Source of the DNA: Demequina silvatica
Lineage (GTDB): Bacteria > Actinomycetota > Actinomycetes > Actinomycetales > Demequinaceae
Assembly (NCBI RefSeq): GCF_000971215.1
Contig: NZ_BBMA01000003.1
Span: 248,001-312,000 of the forward strand
Direction: 5' to 3'
DNA: 64,000 bases
The position numbers and the translations under genes were made by a program. The notes under the pieces are model-generated. The model saw only the letters and a program-made list of their open reading frames with translations. It searched no databases and was not told the DNA's origin. Below, piece by piece: positions 20,056 to 27,100 of this stretch (position 1 is its first letter; each line of letters opens with the position of its first letter).

Positions 20056-20793
20056 TCAGCTCCTTCGGCCGGGGCCGTAGTTGACGTAGGGGGTGCCGTT
20101 CGCGTCCTGCATTGCGACTGCGGGACGAATACCTGTCTCATCGATCTCGGTGTAGATGGCTGCGAGACGGTCGATGTAGGCCGAGTCGAGGGTGTCGCCG
20201 CCGGCGTCCTCGATCGTGAACCCCTTGCGGCCGAAGTAGGCGAGCAGGATTGCGTCGTCGGCGTTGGCGGAGTCGAGGTAGGCGACGCCGTCGACGAAGT
20301 ACGCGCTGTGCGCGTTCGGGTTGGTGTTGTGGCGACCGTTGGCGAGAGTCCCCGCGGGTGCGATGACACGCTTCGCAGTTGCGGGCAGGGTCTCGTCTTC
20401 CGGAGCTGCGATGCCGGGTCGGGTGTAGTCGCGGTAGGGGATGACCCGGCGGTCGTCCGGCCGCGAGGGCGCGGACGAGGGGTCGCCGTCCCAGTCCTCG
20501 GCCGGGGTGTCCAGATGCGAGGTGCCGACTGCGCCGGTGTCCGCGTACGTGTCCGCGAACTGTGCGACGAGCGTCGCGTGCTCTTCGGGGATCTCGGCAG
20601 CATCCTCGACGACGAATGCCGCCGCTTCAGCGCCGTAGGGCCCGATCTGGGACATCTTCCGCTCGAAGTACGAGATGAGGACGGCGTCGTCCGTGTAGGC
20701 GACGCCGTTCACGAAGTAGACGACGTTCTCGCCGTTGCCGGACGGGCCGTTTGCGGCCTCGCCCGCGTGGGCGGTGATCTTCTTCAGGGGCAT
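20056..20793 (-). CDS. Hypothetical protein with an internal duplication, 245 aa
   Basis: I do not recognise the family. Two halves share a motif: VVYFVNGVAYTDDAVLISYFERK (about residues 24-46) and YFVDGVAYLDSANADDAILLAYFGRKGF (about 164-191). The duplicated unit reads YFV[ND]GVAY...DDA[VI]L..YF.RK. The linker is acidic and Pro-rich, and the C-terminus ends YVNYGPGRRS. Preceded by a GGGG/GGAACC region and ATG 20793. It belongs to the leftward operon just before the coiled-coil and tape-measure genes, so it may be a structural or DNA-associated protein. Confidence 0.6.
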   Translation of the reverse strand: MPLKKITAHAGEAANGPSGNGENVVYFVNGVAYTDDAVLISYFERKMSQIGPYGAEAAAFVVEDAAEIPEEHATLVAQFADTYADTGAVGTSHLDTPAEDWDGDPSSAPSRPDDRRVIPYRDYTRPGIAAPEDETLPATAKRVIAPAGTLANGRHNTNPNAHSAYFVDGVAYLDSANADDAILLAYFGRKGFTIEDAGGDTLDSAYIDRLAAIYTEIDETGIRPAVAMQDANGTPYVNYGPGRRS

Positions 20794-20804
20794 GGTGGGG
20801 TTCC

Positions 20805-21164
20805 TTACTCGTTGCGCCCGGGATAGGGCTGGTTGATCCGGCTCTGTCGGGGGAACCGGACGATCGGGACGTCACCGGCACGCAGGCTGCGGCCGGTGAC
20901 GGGGGCGGGATTGCTCGGGCGGCTGAGGGCGGGAGCATCGGATTCGGTATCCACAGCCGCACGATCTGCCTGGGGAAACACGCGTGTGAGCACCATGTGT
21001 GCACTCGTCTCGCGGACTTTGCGCGGGTGGTGCTTCGGGTTCCGTGGCTTCGCACGCATGCCGGGGCCGCGTCCGTCGCGAGCGATGTCCGCTTCGGCGG
21101 CCTGACAGCGGGCCTTCCGCACTCCCAGGTCGTGCGACTGCCCCCGCTTGCTCGACTTCCTCAC
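20805..21164 (-). CDS. Hypothetical basic protein, 119 aa
   Basis: A strongly basic, low-complexity protein (MRKSSKRGQSHDLGVRKARC; MRAKPRNPKHHPRKVRE) ending in PRQSRINQPYPGRNE. No domain is recognised. Its ATG overlaps the upstream stop by 4 nt, so it is part of the coupled leftward chain. The basic, disordered composition suggests nucleic-acid or scaffold binding, but this is weak. Confidence 0.5.
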   Translation of the reverse strand: MRKSSKRGQSHDLGVRKARCQAAEADIARDGRGPGMRAKPRNPKHHPRKVRETSAHMVLTRVFPQADRAAVDTESDAPALSRPSNPAPVTGRSLRAGDVPIVRFPRQSRINQPYPGRNE

Positions 21165-21610
21165 TCTGCTGCTCCATTCGTACGCTCGGCGAAGTACTTC
21201 TCCGTGGCTTCCGCGACTGCCGCGCCGGCGGTGCCGATCCGCTTCGCGAGCTCGTCCTCGCCCATGTCGCGTAGCCGGTGTGCGAGGCGTGTGAAGTCGG
21301 CCCGCTGCGGCACCCCATCCGCTGGCAGCGGGAGACGTGCGACGGTGAAGGCGTGCTCGATGTCGGCAAGGAACGCGGCCTGCATGTCTTGCAGCTGCAC
21401 TGCTGTCGGGTCCATCGGGACGCCTGGCATGACCTCGTCGGGGTTGCGGGTGAGGGCGACGAGACGGTCGGCACGCTCGTACTCGCCCCGCTGGTGGAAG
21501 ACGCCGACGGCGGCACGGATCTCGGCTGCGGTCGGCGGCGTGCTCGAGGTGATGCCGGCGGCGTCGAGCATCGCGCGGATCATGGCTGCGGTGTCGTGGC
21601 TGTCACTCAT
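21161..21610 (-). CDS. Hypothetical protein, 149 aa
   Basis: A mostly helical soluble protein (AAMIRAMLDAAGI; AAVGVFHQRGEYERADRLVALTRNP; FTRLAHRLRDMGEDELAKRIGTAGAAVAEATEKYF). No family recognised. It overlaps both neighbours within the leftward coupled chain. A Pro/Thr-rich region separates two helical bundles. Confidence 0.55.
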   Translation of the reverse strand: MSDSHDTAAMIRAMLDAAGITSSTPPTAAEIRAAVGVFHQRGEYERADRLVALTRNPDEVMPGVPMDPTAVQLQDMQAAFLADIEHAFTVARLPLPADGVPQRADFTRLAHRLRDMGEDELAKRIGTAGAAVAEATEKYFAERTNGAAE

Positions 21611-22010
21611 TGCGGGTCCCGTCCTCGCGCGCGTGCGGCTGCGCGTGTATGGAAGTTCGGGAATGTTCCCGTTCCGCTTCTCTCGGGGTGTCTGTGGGGA
21701 TGACGTAGACGGTGACGTCGTAGCCGGCCTTTGCGAGTCGTGCGGCTCGTGAGTAGGCGGTGCGGGGGTCGATGGTGATGCGGCCGCGTGCAGGCTCTTG
21801 GGGGACGTGGACGCTGTAGCTGACGGGTGTGTCTTTGCGGATGCGGCGGCGCATGAGGTCGGTCAATTCGATCGGGGTCCATGCCGCGGGGACGCGGGTG
21901 AACTCGTCGGCGGGGATGCCGTGGCGCTTGAGGAGGCATGCCATGCGGGATGCGCGTTCCCCGTCGGGCGGGATCGTGATGTTGTGGCGTGCGCTCGAGG
22001 CGGTGGTCAT
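21603..22010 (-). CDS. Hypothetical protein, 135 aa
   Basis: The start ATG 22010 is set by a 4-nt overlap with the upstream gene. The N-terminus (ITIPPDGERASRMACLLKRHGIPADEFTRVPAAWTPIELTDLMRRRIRK) looks like a small helical or winged-helix-like fold. A beta/alpha segment (YSVHVPQEPARGRITIDPRTAYSRAARLAKAGYDVTVYVIP) and a charged tail follow. Function unknown; part of the leftward operon. Confidence 0.55.
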   Translation of the reverse strand: MTTASSARHNITIPPDGERASRMACLLKRHGIPADEFTRVPAAWTPIELTDLMRRRIRKDTPVSYSVHVPQEPARGRITIDPRTAYSRAARLAKAGYDVTVYVIPTDTPREAEREHSRTSIHAQPHAREDGTRNE

Positions 22011-22357
22011 CGTCGGACCCCCTGCATGCGGTCGAGGTCGGGCAGCTCGACACGCATGTGCCACGAACAGAGTCCGATGAGGAGCTCGAGGCGAGTGCCG
22101 GCGACCGCGGCGGTGAGCTGCGCGGTCTGGATAGCGGGGTTGAAGGCGGGCCGGCAGCGGTCGCACGTGCGGATCGTGAGGGCGGCGTGATCGAGTGCGC
22201 CGATGGTGAGGGGCGCGATAACCGTCGCGCGTCCGTGTCGGACGGTTGCGCGGCGCGTGGTGCCGATGAGGGCACGGACGCGAGCGGTCGCGATTCGGCG
22301 GAGCCACGGTGAGGGTGTCGTGATCGCGAGGTGCTGTACGGCCGTGGTGGTGGTCAT
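22007..22357 (-). CDS. Hypothetical protein with CxxC and CxxH pairs, 116 aa
   Basis: An Arg/Thr-rich N-terminus is followed by TIRTCDRCRPAFNPAIQTAQLTAA and IGLCSWHMRVELP, a CxxC...CxxH arrangement that could bind zinc. No known domain is recognised. It is coupled to the ATPase gene by an ATGA overlap and may assist it in replication or DNA binding (inference). Confidence 0.55.
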   Translation of the reverse strand: MTTTTAVQHLAITTPSPWLRRIATARVRALIGTTRRATVRHGRATVIAPLTIGALDHAALTIRTCDRCRPAFNPAIQTAQLTAAVAGTRLELLIGLCSWHMRVELPDLDRMQGVRR

Positions 22358-23679
22358 GGGTGCGGCCGTCCGGGGAGGTTGAGGGTGATCTGGTCCCCGG
22401 TGACCTCCCCGCTCCCTATAGGGGAGCGCGGGGAGGACAGGTCAGGTCCCTCCGGGAAGGTTGCGGGAATCTCGGGAACGTAGGCGATTGAGTAGTGATT
22501 CGCGGCATGCGGACCACGTGCGCAGGTGTAGTAGCCGCGTGCGACGCCGAGCTTGAGGGCTTTGCCCTCCTCGCCCTTCGAGAACGACAAGCCGGCCTCG
22601 CGGAGACGCTCGGTGACCTGCTTGCCCGTCGAGCCCGGGTGCTTGCGGAGGATCTCGGTGATGGGCTCGATGAGGGCTTCCTGGCGGCGGTGCGCTGCCG
22701 CGACCTTGCGCGATCCCGTCCCGGCGAGGGAGAGCGTGCGCGTGACGTCGTCGTAGTGCAGCTCGTCCTCGTCGACCAGGACGTCGCGTCCTTCGGCGCG
22801 GAGGAATCGGCGGCCTTCGTCGTCGCGGGTGAGGTAGATGATCGAGTCGGCCCAGTCCTCGAGCGCGGACGATCCGCGTGACCGGTCGGCGTTCCATCCG
22901 GCGTGCGTGGTCAGGACGAGGTCCTTCGCGCCGACTTCAGCGCGTGCGAACGTGTCGAGCTCTGCGAGCCATGCGGCGACCTCGCCGGCATCGTTTTGGG
23001 ACTGGCCGGTGTACGCGCGCCCGAAGGGGTCGACGATGAGTGTCTCGATCTCGAGCTCGCGGAGGCGGGCAGCGAGCTGGTCGCGTGTGCGTCCGGGCTT
23101 GAGGGGACTGGCGACGCCGCGGAGGTTCGCGATCACGAGGAGGTCTTCGATGTCGTCGTCGAAGCCGGCGTCGGCGGCCCATCGTGCGATCTGGTGTCCG
23201 GACACCTCGAAGTTCAGCAGGCCCACGGGTCCGGAGGTGAGGGTGGTTTCGAAGCGGCCGAGGAGGTGCTCGCCGGTCGCGAAGGCTCGCGCCATGTTGA
23301 GGGTGAGGGTGGTCTTTCCGGTCTTGCGCTGCGCAACGATGAGGGTGCCTCCGTTGGCGGGCATGAGGCCCGCCGCGCGCCATGGCGGTTCGGTCGAGTT
23401 CTCGAGGTGCTCGCCGACGGTGGCGATGTCGAGGATGGGCTGCGGGTTGCGGGCGGCTTGGAAGTCGGCGTACGCGCGGCGTGCGTCATCGCGGGTCTTG
23501 AGCTTCATCGCCTCTTCGGCGACTTCAAAGGGGTACTGCTCGGGCTGGCGGAGCTTGTAGCCGGCGACGCTGGCCGGGATTCCCAGGCTCGCGGCGTGCA
23601 TCTGCAGTGTCACGAGGTCGTCGGCCCGCTGCACGGCCGGGGACTGTGTTGCTTGAGGGCTGTCGGGGGCGGCGTTCAC
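22354..23679 (-). CDS. RepA/RecA-like AAA ATPase
   Basis: This 441-residue protein has Walker A AQRKTGKTT at about 117-124 and Walker B TLIVDPFGRAY at about 213-217 (AAA_25 fold). The downstream TTHAGWNADRSRGSSALEDWADSIIYL is the typical sensor segment of RepA-like hexameric helicase-type ATPases. The C-terminal region (RQEALIEPITEILRKHPGSTGKQVTERLREAGLSFSKGEEGKALKLGV) is a winged-helix-like DNA-binding module. Proteins of this class occur in actinobacterial phages and plasmids and probably aid element replication. It is the fourth gene of the leftward operon. Confidence 0.8.
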   Translation of the reverse strand: MNAAPDSPQATQSPAVQRADDLVTLQMHAASLGIPASVAGYKLRQPEQYPFEVAEEAMKLKTRDDARRAYADFQAARNPQPILDIATVGEHLENSTEPPWRAAGLMPANGGTLIVAQRKTGKTTLTLNMARAFATGEHLLGRFETTLTSGPVGLLNFEVSGHQIARWAADAGFDDDIEDLLVIANLRGVASPLKPGRTRDQLAARLRELEIETLIVDPFGRAYTGQSQNDAGEVAAWLAELDTFARAEVGAKDLVLTTHAGWNADRSRGSSALEDWADSIIYLTRDDEGRRFLRAEGRDVLVDEDELHYDDVTRTLSLAGTGSRKVAAAHRRQEALIEPITEILRKHPGSTGKQVTERLREAGLSFSKGEEGKALKLGVARGYYTCARGPHAANHYSIAYVPEIPATFPEGPDLSSPRSPIGSGEVTGDQITLNLPGRPHP

Positions 23680-23960
23680 GTGGCCTCCACGACGATGTCG
23701 TAGGAGCCCCAGAGTTCAGGCTTGACGCAGTGGGAGAGGCGGTTGCCGGGGTGTTCGCCGGCGTACTCGCGGGGCCAGCCGTGGACGTGGAGTCGGCGGC
23801 AGTATGGGCAGCGGACGGTCACGGTGCGATTGCCGGGACCCTTCGACACGCGAAGGGCCTTCACGACGATCGCCTTCTCGTCAGGCTCTGCAAGGGGCGG
23901 GCGGTCTTTGCTCTCCGTGGTCGACGGTGCGGGGTTCGATGTCGTACGTCGCTCGCTCAA
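23676..23960 (-). CDS. Small zinc-ribbon protein, 94 aa
   Basis: The centre contains VRCPYCRRLHVHGWP followed by GNRLSHC, a CxxC..HxH..C set likely to bind zinc. The N-terminal 30 residues are disordered. It overlaps both neighbours by 4 nt. Similar small zinc-ribbon proteins are frequent next to excisionase genes in actinobacterial integrative elements. Confidence 0.6.
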   Translation of the reverse strand: MSERRTTSNPAPSTTESKDRPPLAEPDEKAIVVKALRVSKGPGNRTVTVRCPYCRRLHVHGWPREYAGEHPGNRLSHCVKPELWGSYDIVVEAT

Positions 23961-24175
23961 GCCGCTTCACCGCCGGCCTGCTCGCCGAGCATGGCGAGGA
24001 GCTTGGGGACGGGGACGAGGATGCGGCGTCCGAGCCGGACGGTCGGGATCTCGCCGGCGGCGGCGGCGGCGTAGATGCCGGTCTTGCCGACGCCCATGAT
24101 CTTCGCGGCGTCGGGCCACAGCGGGATCGTGGCCTTGTCACGGATCGCAGTGAGTGCGGGTGCGATGGCGTTCAC
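23957..24175 (-). CDS. Small HTH DNA-binding protein, 72 aa
   Basis: GTG 24175 overlaps the excisionase stop by GTGA, which fixes the start. PLWPDAAKIMGVGKTGIYAAAAAGEIPTVRLGRRILVPVPKLLAML is a MerR/excisionase-like winged helix (HTH_17 type). It follows a second, similar HTH gene. One of the two is probably the excisionase and the other a regulator. Confidence 0.65.
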   Translation of the reverse strand: MNAIAPALTAIRDKATIPLWPDAAKIMGVGKTGIYAAAAAGEIPTVRLGRRILVPVPKLLAMLGEQAGGEAA

Positions 24176-24396
24176 GATGCGACCGCTTCGCGTCGCTCGT
24201 CGGCCCATCGGGCGACGTCGCTTGCGGCGTACAGCACGCGACGGCCGATCTTGGTGGCGCGGGGTCCGATGCCTCGGTGTCGCCAGTAGCGCACGGTGTC
24301 GATGTTGGTGCGGAACTTCGCGGCGAGCTCCTCGGTGGTGAGGTACGTCTCTCCGGTACTTGCTGCGTCCATGGTGTCCTCCAGGTTCACTGCCAA
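24172..24396 (-). CDS. Excisionase-like HTH protein, 74 aa
   Basis: YLTTEELAAKFRTNIDTVRYWRHRGIGPRATKIGRRVLYAASDVARWADE is a classic MerR-like/HTH_17 fold of excisionases. A strong Shine-Dalgarno (GGAGGA) precedes ATG 24396. It is the first gene of the leftward operon and diverges from the repressor gene across 53 bp, the usual early lysogeny switch position. Confidence 0.75.
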   Translation of the reverse strand: MAVNLEDTMDAASTGETYLTTEELAAKFRTNIDTVRYWRHRGIGPRATKIGRRVLYAASDVARWADERREAVAS

Positions 24397-24449
24397 TCAA
24401 ATCCATCCAGCCGTTGCGCAAGCAAGGCACTAGTGGTTGACTTCATGGC

Positions 24450-25100
24450 ATGACGCAACAACGTAAGTTCGAGGTCTCACCCGTCGAGCGGAACATCGGC
24501 CTCAACGCCGGACGCATCCGCAAGGAGAAGCAAGCCGATGGCCGAGGCTGGTCCCTCGCGGACGTGTGCCGGCAGCTCGAGAAGCGCGACAGGACCATCA
24601 ATCTCGACGCGGCGTCCCTCAAGCGCATCGAGGAAGGCAAGCAGCGCATCCGCTACTCGGAAGCAATCGCACTGTCGAAGGTCTTCGGTGTCGATCTCGA
24701 GGTCATGCGCTTGCCGCCCGAGCTCGCGGCAGTCGACGGGATTCGCGCGCTCGTAAGGCAGTGGGGTGACGCGACGCGCGCGTGGAATGCCCACGTCAAG
24801 GGCGAGCGCGCTCTCTACGCGAAAGTCGAGGAGGCCGAGGCCCGCATGGTGGAGGCGTTGCCTGACGACGAAGCGTCGCGCGAGCACGTGATTGCGGAAC
24901 TCGCCTCCGTGCGCCGCGCGCTCTACGGCACCGACCACGACGACAACAAGCAATGGGCGCGCAACTTCTACAGCTGGAAGAAGGGCGTCGTCGACGACGC
25001 ATGGATGGACCGCCTCGACCGCGACGAAGGAACGCCCAGGGACATTGCCCTGCGCGACTACATCAACGAGGGCGGTGAGTTTCCCGATGTCGACGCGTGA
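24450..25100 (+). CDS. XRE-type HTH regulator (putative element repressor)
   Basis: In this 216-residue protein, residues about 15-80 form a lambda-repressor-like helix-turn-helix (GRIRKEKQADGRGWSLADVC, then LDAASLKRIEEGKQRIRYSEAIALSKVFGVDLEVM). The C-terminal part is charged and helical, and no peptidase motif is seen. It overlaps the integrase gene by 14 nt and diverges from the excisionase operon, so it is the likely maintenance regulator. TTGAC lies just upstream of ATG 24450. Confidence 0.75.
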   Translation: MTQQRKFEVSPVERNIGLNAGRIRKEKQADGRGWSLADVCRQLEKRDRTINLDAASLKRIEEGKQRIRYSEAIALSKVFGVDLEVMRLPPELAAVDGIRALVRQWGDATRAWNAHVKGERALYAKVEEAEARMVEALPDDEASREHVIAELASVRRALYGTDHDDNKQWARNFYSWKKGVVDDAWMDRLDRDEGTPRDIALRDYINEGGEFPDVDA

Positions 25101-26337
25101 GAAGCCTGGTGTCGCCTGGCGGTGCGGCTGCCGCGACGAGGCGGGCAAGCTGCGCTGGAAGACGTGCGAGCGGTTCGGCGAGGCCGCGCACGGATCCTGG
25201 GGTTACCGGACGTCCGTGACGGACCCCGGCACCGGACGCCGGCGGTGGATCACGAAGTTCGGATTCCCGACCCAGGCGAAGGCCGTGACCGCGCTGAACA
25301 AGGTGCTGCGCGCGAAGGATGACGGCGCGCTGCGACACGACGAGGGCATGACGCTCGCCGCGTACCTCGAGCGGTGGCTCGAGCGGGCGATCGCCGCCGG
25401 TGACATCCGCCCGACCACGGCACGCTCGTACCGGGGGCACATCGACCACACGATCGTCCCCACGATCGGTGCGGTGCGACTGCGGGATCTGCGGAAGGTC
25501 CACGTGAACCAGATGCTGCACGCGGCGACCACGAAGACGGACCCGAAGGGCAAGCGGCGTGCGCCGGCGACCGTACGCCGCATCCACGCGACCTTGCGCG
25601 CCGCGCTGTCCGACGCGGTCGGTGAGGAGCTCATCGCGACGAACCCGGCAGCTGGTGCGGGACTCGCGCTGCCGAAGGCGACCCGTCCGGACCTTGCACC
25701 GTGGGAGCCGGCCGAGGTCGCGACGTTCCTCGACTCCGTCGCCGAGCATCGTCTCGGTCCGCTGTTCGAGGTTGCCGCGTTCACCGGTTTGCGTCGTGGA
25801 GAGGTGTGCGGCCTGGCGTGGGAGGACGTCGACCTTGAGGCCGGTGTCATCACGGTCCGCCGGCAGCTCGTCGCGATCTCGTGGGACGTTGAGGAGCGGG
25901 CCCCGAAGACGTCGAAGGGTGTGCGCCGCGTCGACCTCGCTGACCGTGCGGTCGACGCGCTCAAGGCTCAGCAGGTGCAGCAGGCGGAGGACGCGAAGGC
26001 GTGGGGCACCGCGTGGCACAAGACGGGCCGCGTTTTCACCCGCGAGGACGGCACCGACCTTCACCCCGAGCGGGTGTCGAAGACGTTCGAGAGCCTCACG
26101 AAGCGGGCGGAGCTGCGCGTCATCCGGTTCCACGATCTGCGGCACACGGCGGCGTCGCTACTCATAGCCGCCGGGACGCCTATCGCGGTTGTGTCGAAGA
26201 TGCTCGGGCACTCGTCGATCGCGGTCACCGTCGACGTGTACGGACACCTGCTCGAGGGCGTCGGTACGGCGGCCGCGAACAAGGCTGCCGACCTGGTGCC
26301 GGCACCGTCGAAGCGTCGTCACCTCAAGGCGGTGTGA
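25087..26337 (+). CDS. Tyrosine-family site-specific integrase
   Basis: This 416-residue protein has an N-terminal arm-binding region with CGCRDEAGKLRWKTC and GYRTSVTDPGTGRRRWITKFGFPTQAKA, and a core-binding SAM-like domain at about 88-185. The catalytic domain has Arg236 (TGLRRGE), His349 and Arg352 (HDLRHT), His375 (LGHSS) and Tyr385 (VDVYGH), so the full active set is present. ATG 25087 overlaps the repressor. It lies 98 bp from attR, as expected for an integrase that inserts the element into the adjacent tRNA-Arg gene. Confidence 0.95.
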   Translation: MSTREKPGVAWRCGCRDEAGKLRWKTCERFGEAAHGSWGYRTSVTDPGTGRRRWITKFGFPTQAKAVTALNKVLRAKDDGALRHDEGMTLAAYLERWLERAIAAGDIRPTTARSYRGHIDHTIVPTIGAVRLRDLRKVHVNQMLHAATTKTDPKGKRRAPATVRRIHATLRAALSDAVGEELIATNPAAGAGLALPKATRPDLAPWEPAEVATFLDSVAEHRLGPLFEVAAFTGLRRGEVCGLAWEDVDLEAGVITVRRQLVAISWDVEERAPKTSKGVRRVDLADRAVDALKAQQVQQAEDAKAWGTAWHKTGRVFTREDGTDLHPERVSKTFESLTKRAELRVIRFHDLRHTAASLLIAAGTPIAVVSKMLGHSSIAVTVDVYGHLLEGVGTAAANKAADLVPAPSKRRHLKAV

Positions 26338-26355
26338 CGTGCTCACGGGGGCTCG

Positions 26356-26376
26356 CGTGCACACATCGTGCACACA
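26356..26376. other. Candidate integrase arm-type sites, right end
   Basis: CGTGCACACA occurs at 26356-26365 and again at 26367-26376, between the integrase stop and attR. The same pair occurs near attL (11717-11738) in the same orientation. Confidence 0.65.
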
Positions 26377-26434
26377 TGGGGATTTTCAGGGGGTGTCGCA
26401 CCTGGTCAGGTTGGCGTCATGCCTGGTAATTCTC

Positions 26435-26479
26435 GGTGCCCCCGGCTGGATTCGAACCAGCGACCAACGGATTAGAAGT
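26435..26479 (-). other. attR within the tRNA-Arg gene
   Basis: This is the second copy of the perfect 45-bp repeat. It supplies the 3' half of the intact tRNA plus two flanking bases. The element side of the gene is therefore element-derived, restoring the tRNA after integration. Confidence 0.93.
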
Positions 26480-26509
26480 CCGACGCTCTATCCACTGAGC
26501 TACGGGGGC
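26437..26509 (-). tRNA. tRNA-Arg (anticodon UCU)
   Basis: The minus strand reads GCCCCCG at the 5' end and CGGGGGC plus discriminator A at the 3' end, forming a 7-bp acceptor stem. The D arm (GCTC...GAGC), an anticodon loop CTTCTAA with anticodon TCT, and a T arm with GGTTCGAATCC are all present. The first anticodon-stem pair is a T-T mismatch. The CCA end is not encoded. It is the integration target of the adjacent element. Confidence 0.95.
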
Positions 26510-26562
26510 CGGCGGCGCTCGCACGCCGGGACCAGGGTACCTGCGCGTGCCCGCGCGACCCG

Positions 26563-26572
26563 CGCATCGTCC
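26563..26572 (-). repeat. Dispersed GGACGATGCG word, intergenic copy
   Basis: Exact copy in the context GCGACCCGCGCATCGTCCC, upstream of the tRNA 5' end and before the glyoxalase gene. Its left flank matches the copy at 8403. Confidence 0.8.
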
Positions 26573-26629
26573 CGTTGCCGCACCCGACTCCGCGTCCTAC
26601 CGTCGAAGGGGCGACGCGAGGAGGCCGTC

Positions 26630-27016
26630 ATGGACTGGAAGCTCGAGGTGGTGGTGGTGCCGGTGAGCGACGTCGAGGCGTCGCGCGACTGGTACCGGGA
26701 CCGCATGGGGTTCGTGCTCGACTTCGATCAGGAGGTGGGGCCGGGCATGAGGATCGTGCAGCTGACGCCGCCGGGCTCGGCGTGCTCGATCGTGATGGGT
26801 CACGGGATCGGCCAGGGAGAGCCCGGGTCGCTCCAGGGCGTGCAGCTGGTGGTGCATGACGTCGAGGCGGCGCGCGAGGAGCTGCTGGGTCGCGGCCTCG
26901 ATCCCGGGGAGCCGCAGGTGATGGCGCCGGGGGACGGCGGCACGTTCCTGTTCTTCGCCGATCCGGACGGCAACGGCTGGGCCGTGCAGCAGTACCGCGG
27001 CGGCGAGGGCGGGTGA
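26630..27016 (+). CDS. Glyoxalase/bleomycin-resistance/dioxygenase-fold protein
   Basis: This 128-residue VOC-fold protein shows paired beta-alpha-beta-beta-beta modules: KLEVVVVPVSDVEASRDWYRDRMGFVLDFD at the N-terminus and VQLVVHDVEAAREELLGRGLDPGEPQ with FFADPDGNGWAVQQ at the C-terminus. It is cytosolic; the substrate is unknown. The ATG at 26630 follows a GAGGAGG ribosome-binding site, and TACCGT about 28 bp upstream is a possible -10 box. Confidence 0.85.
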   Translation: MDWKLEVVVVPVSDVEASRDWYRDRMGFVLDFDQEVGPGMRIVQLTPPGSACSIVMGHGIGQGEPGSLQGVQLVVHDVEAAREELLGRGLDPGEPQVMAPGDGGTFLFFADPDGNGWAVQQYRGGEGG

Positions 27017-27057
27017 GCGCGACACGCGCCCGTGCCGCCTGGTAAAGACCTCCGCGC

Positions 27058-27063
27058 TACCCT
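27058..27063 (+). promoter_or_regulatory. -10 box of a leaderless transcript (GTPase operon)
   Basis: TACCCT ends 7 nt before ATG 27071, which opens a 9-codon reading frame coupled to the GTPase gene. The spacing places the transcription start at the ATG. Confidence 0.5.
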
Positions 27064-27070
27064 GGGACGC

Positions 27071-27100
27071 ATGTTCCGGAACGGGTGCGTCGTCGCATGA
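27071..27100 (+). CDS. Nine-codon upstream ORF (MFRNGCVVA)
   Basis: ATG TTC CGG AAC GGG TGC GTC GTC GCA TGA ends in an ATGA overlap with the GTPase start at 27097. With the -10 box 7 nt before its ATG, the transcript would be leaderless, and the ribosome would reach the GTPase by termination-reinitiation. This looks like a translational on-ramp or attenuator rather than a functional peptide. Confidence 0.5.
   Translation: MFRNGCVVA

Larger units (their letters stand above)
11555..26479. mobile_element. 14.9-kb integrative element in tRNA-Arg with a tape-measure gene but no head genes
   Basis: It is bounded by a perfect 45-bp direct repeat (11555-11599 and 26435-26479) equal to the 3' part of the tRNA-Arg gene. 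It contains a tyrosine integrase, an XRE regulator, excisionase-like proteins, a RepA-like ATPase, a long chain of overlapping leftward genes ending in an 850-residue phage tape-measure protein, and an accessory left arm. No portal, terminase, capsid, protease, lysin, relaxase or FtsK/TraB-type gene was seen. The tight ATGA coupling and intact frames argue against simple decay. It could be a satellite, a tail-related element or a reduced prophage. Confidence 0.88.

Noticed and set aside
11555-26479. Actinomycete integrative conjugative element (AICE)
   Set aside because: No FtsK/TraB-type transfer ATPase or relaxase gene is present.
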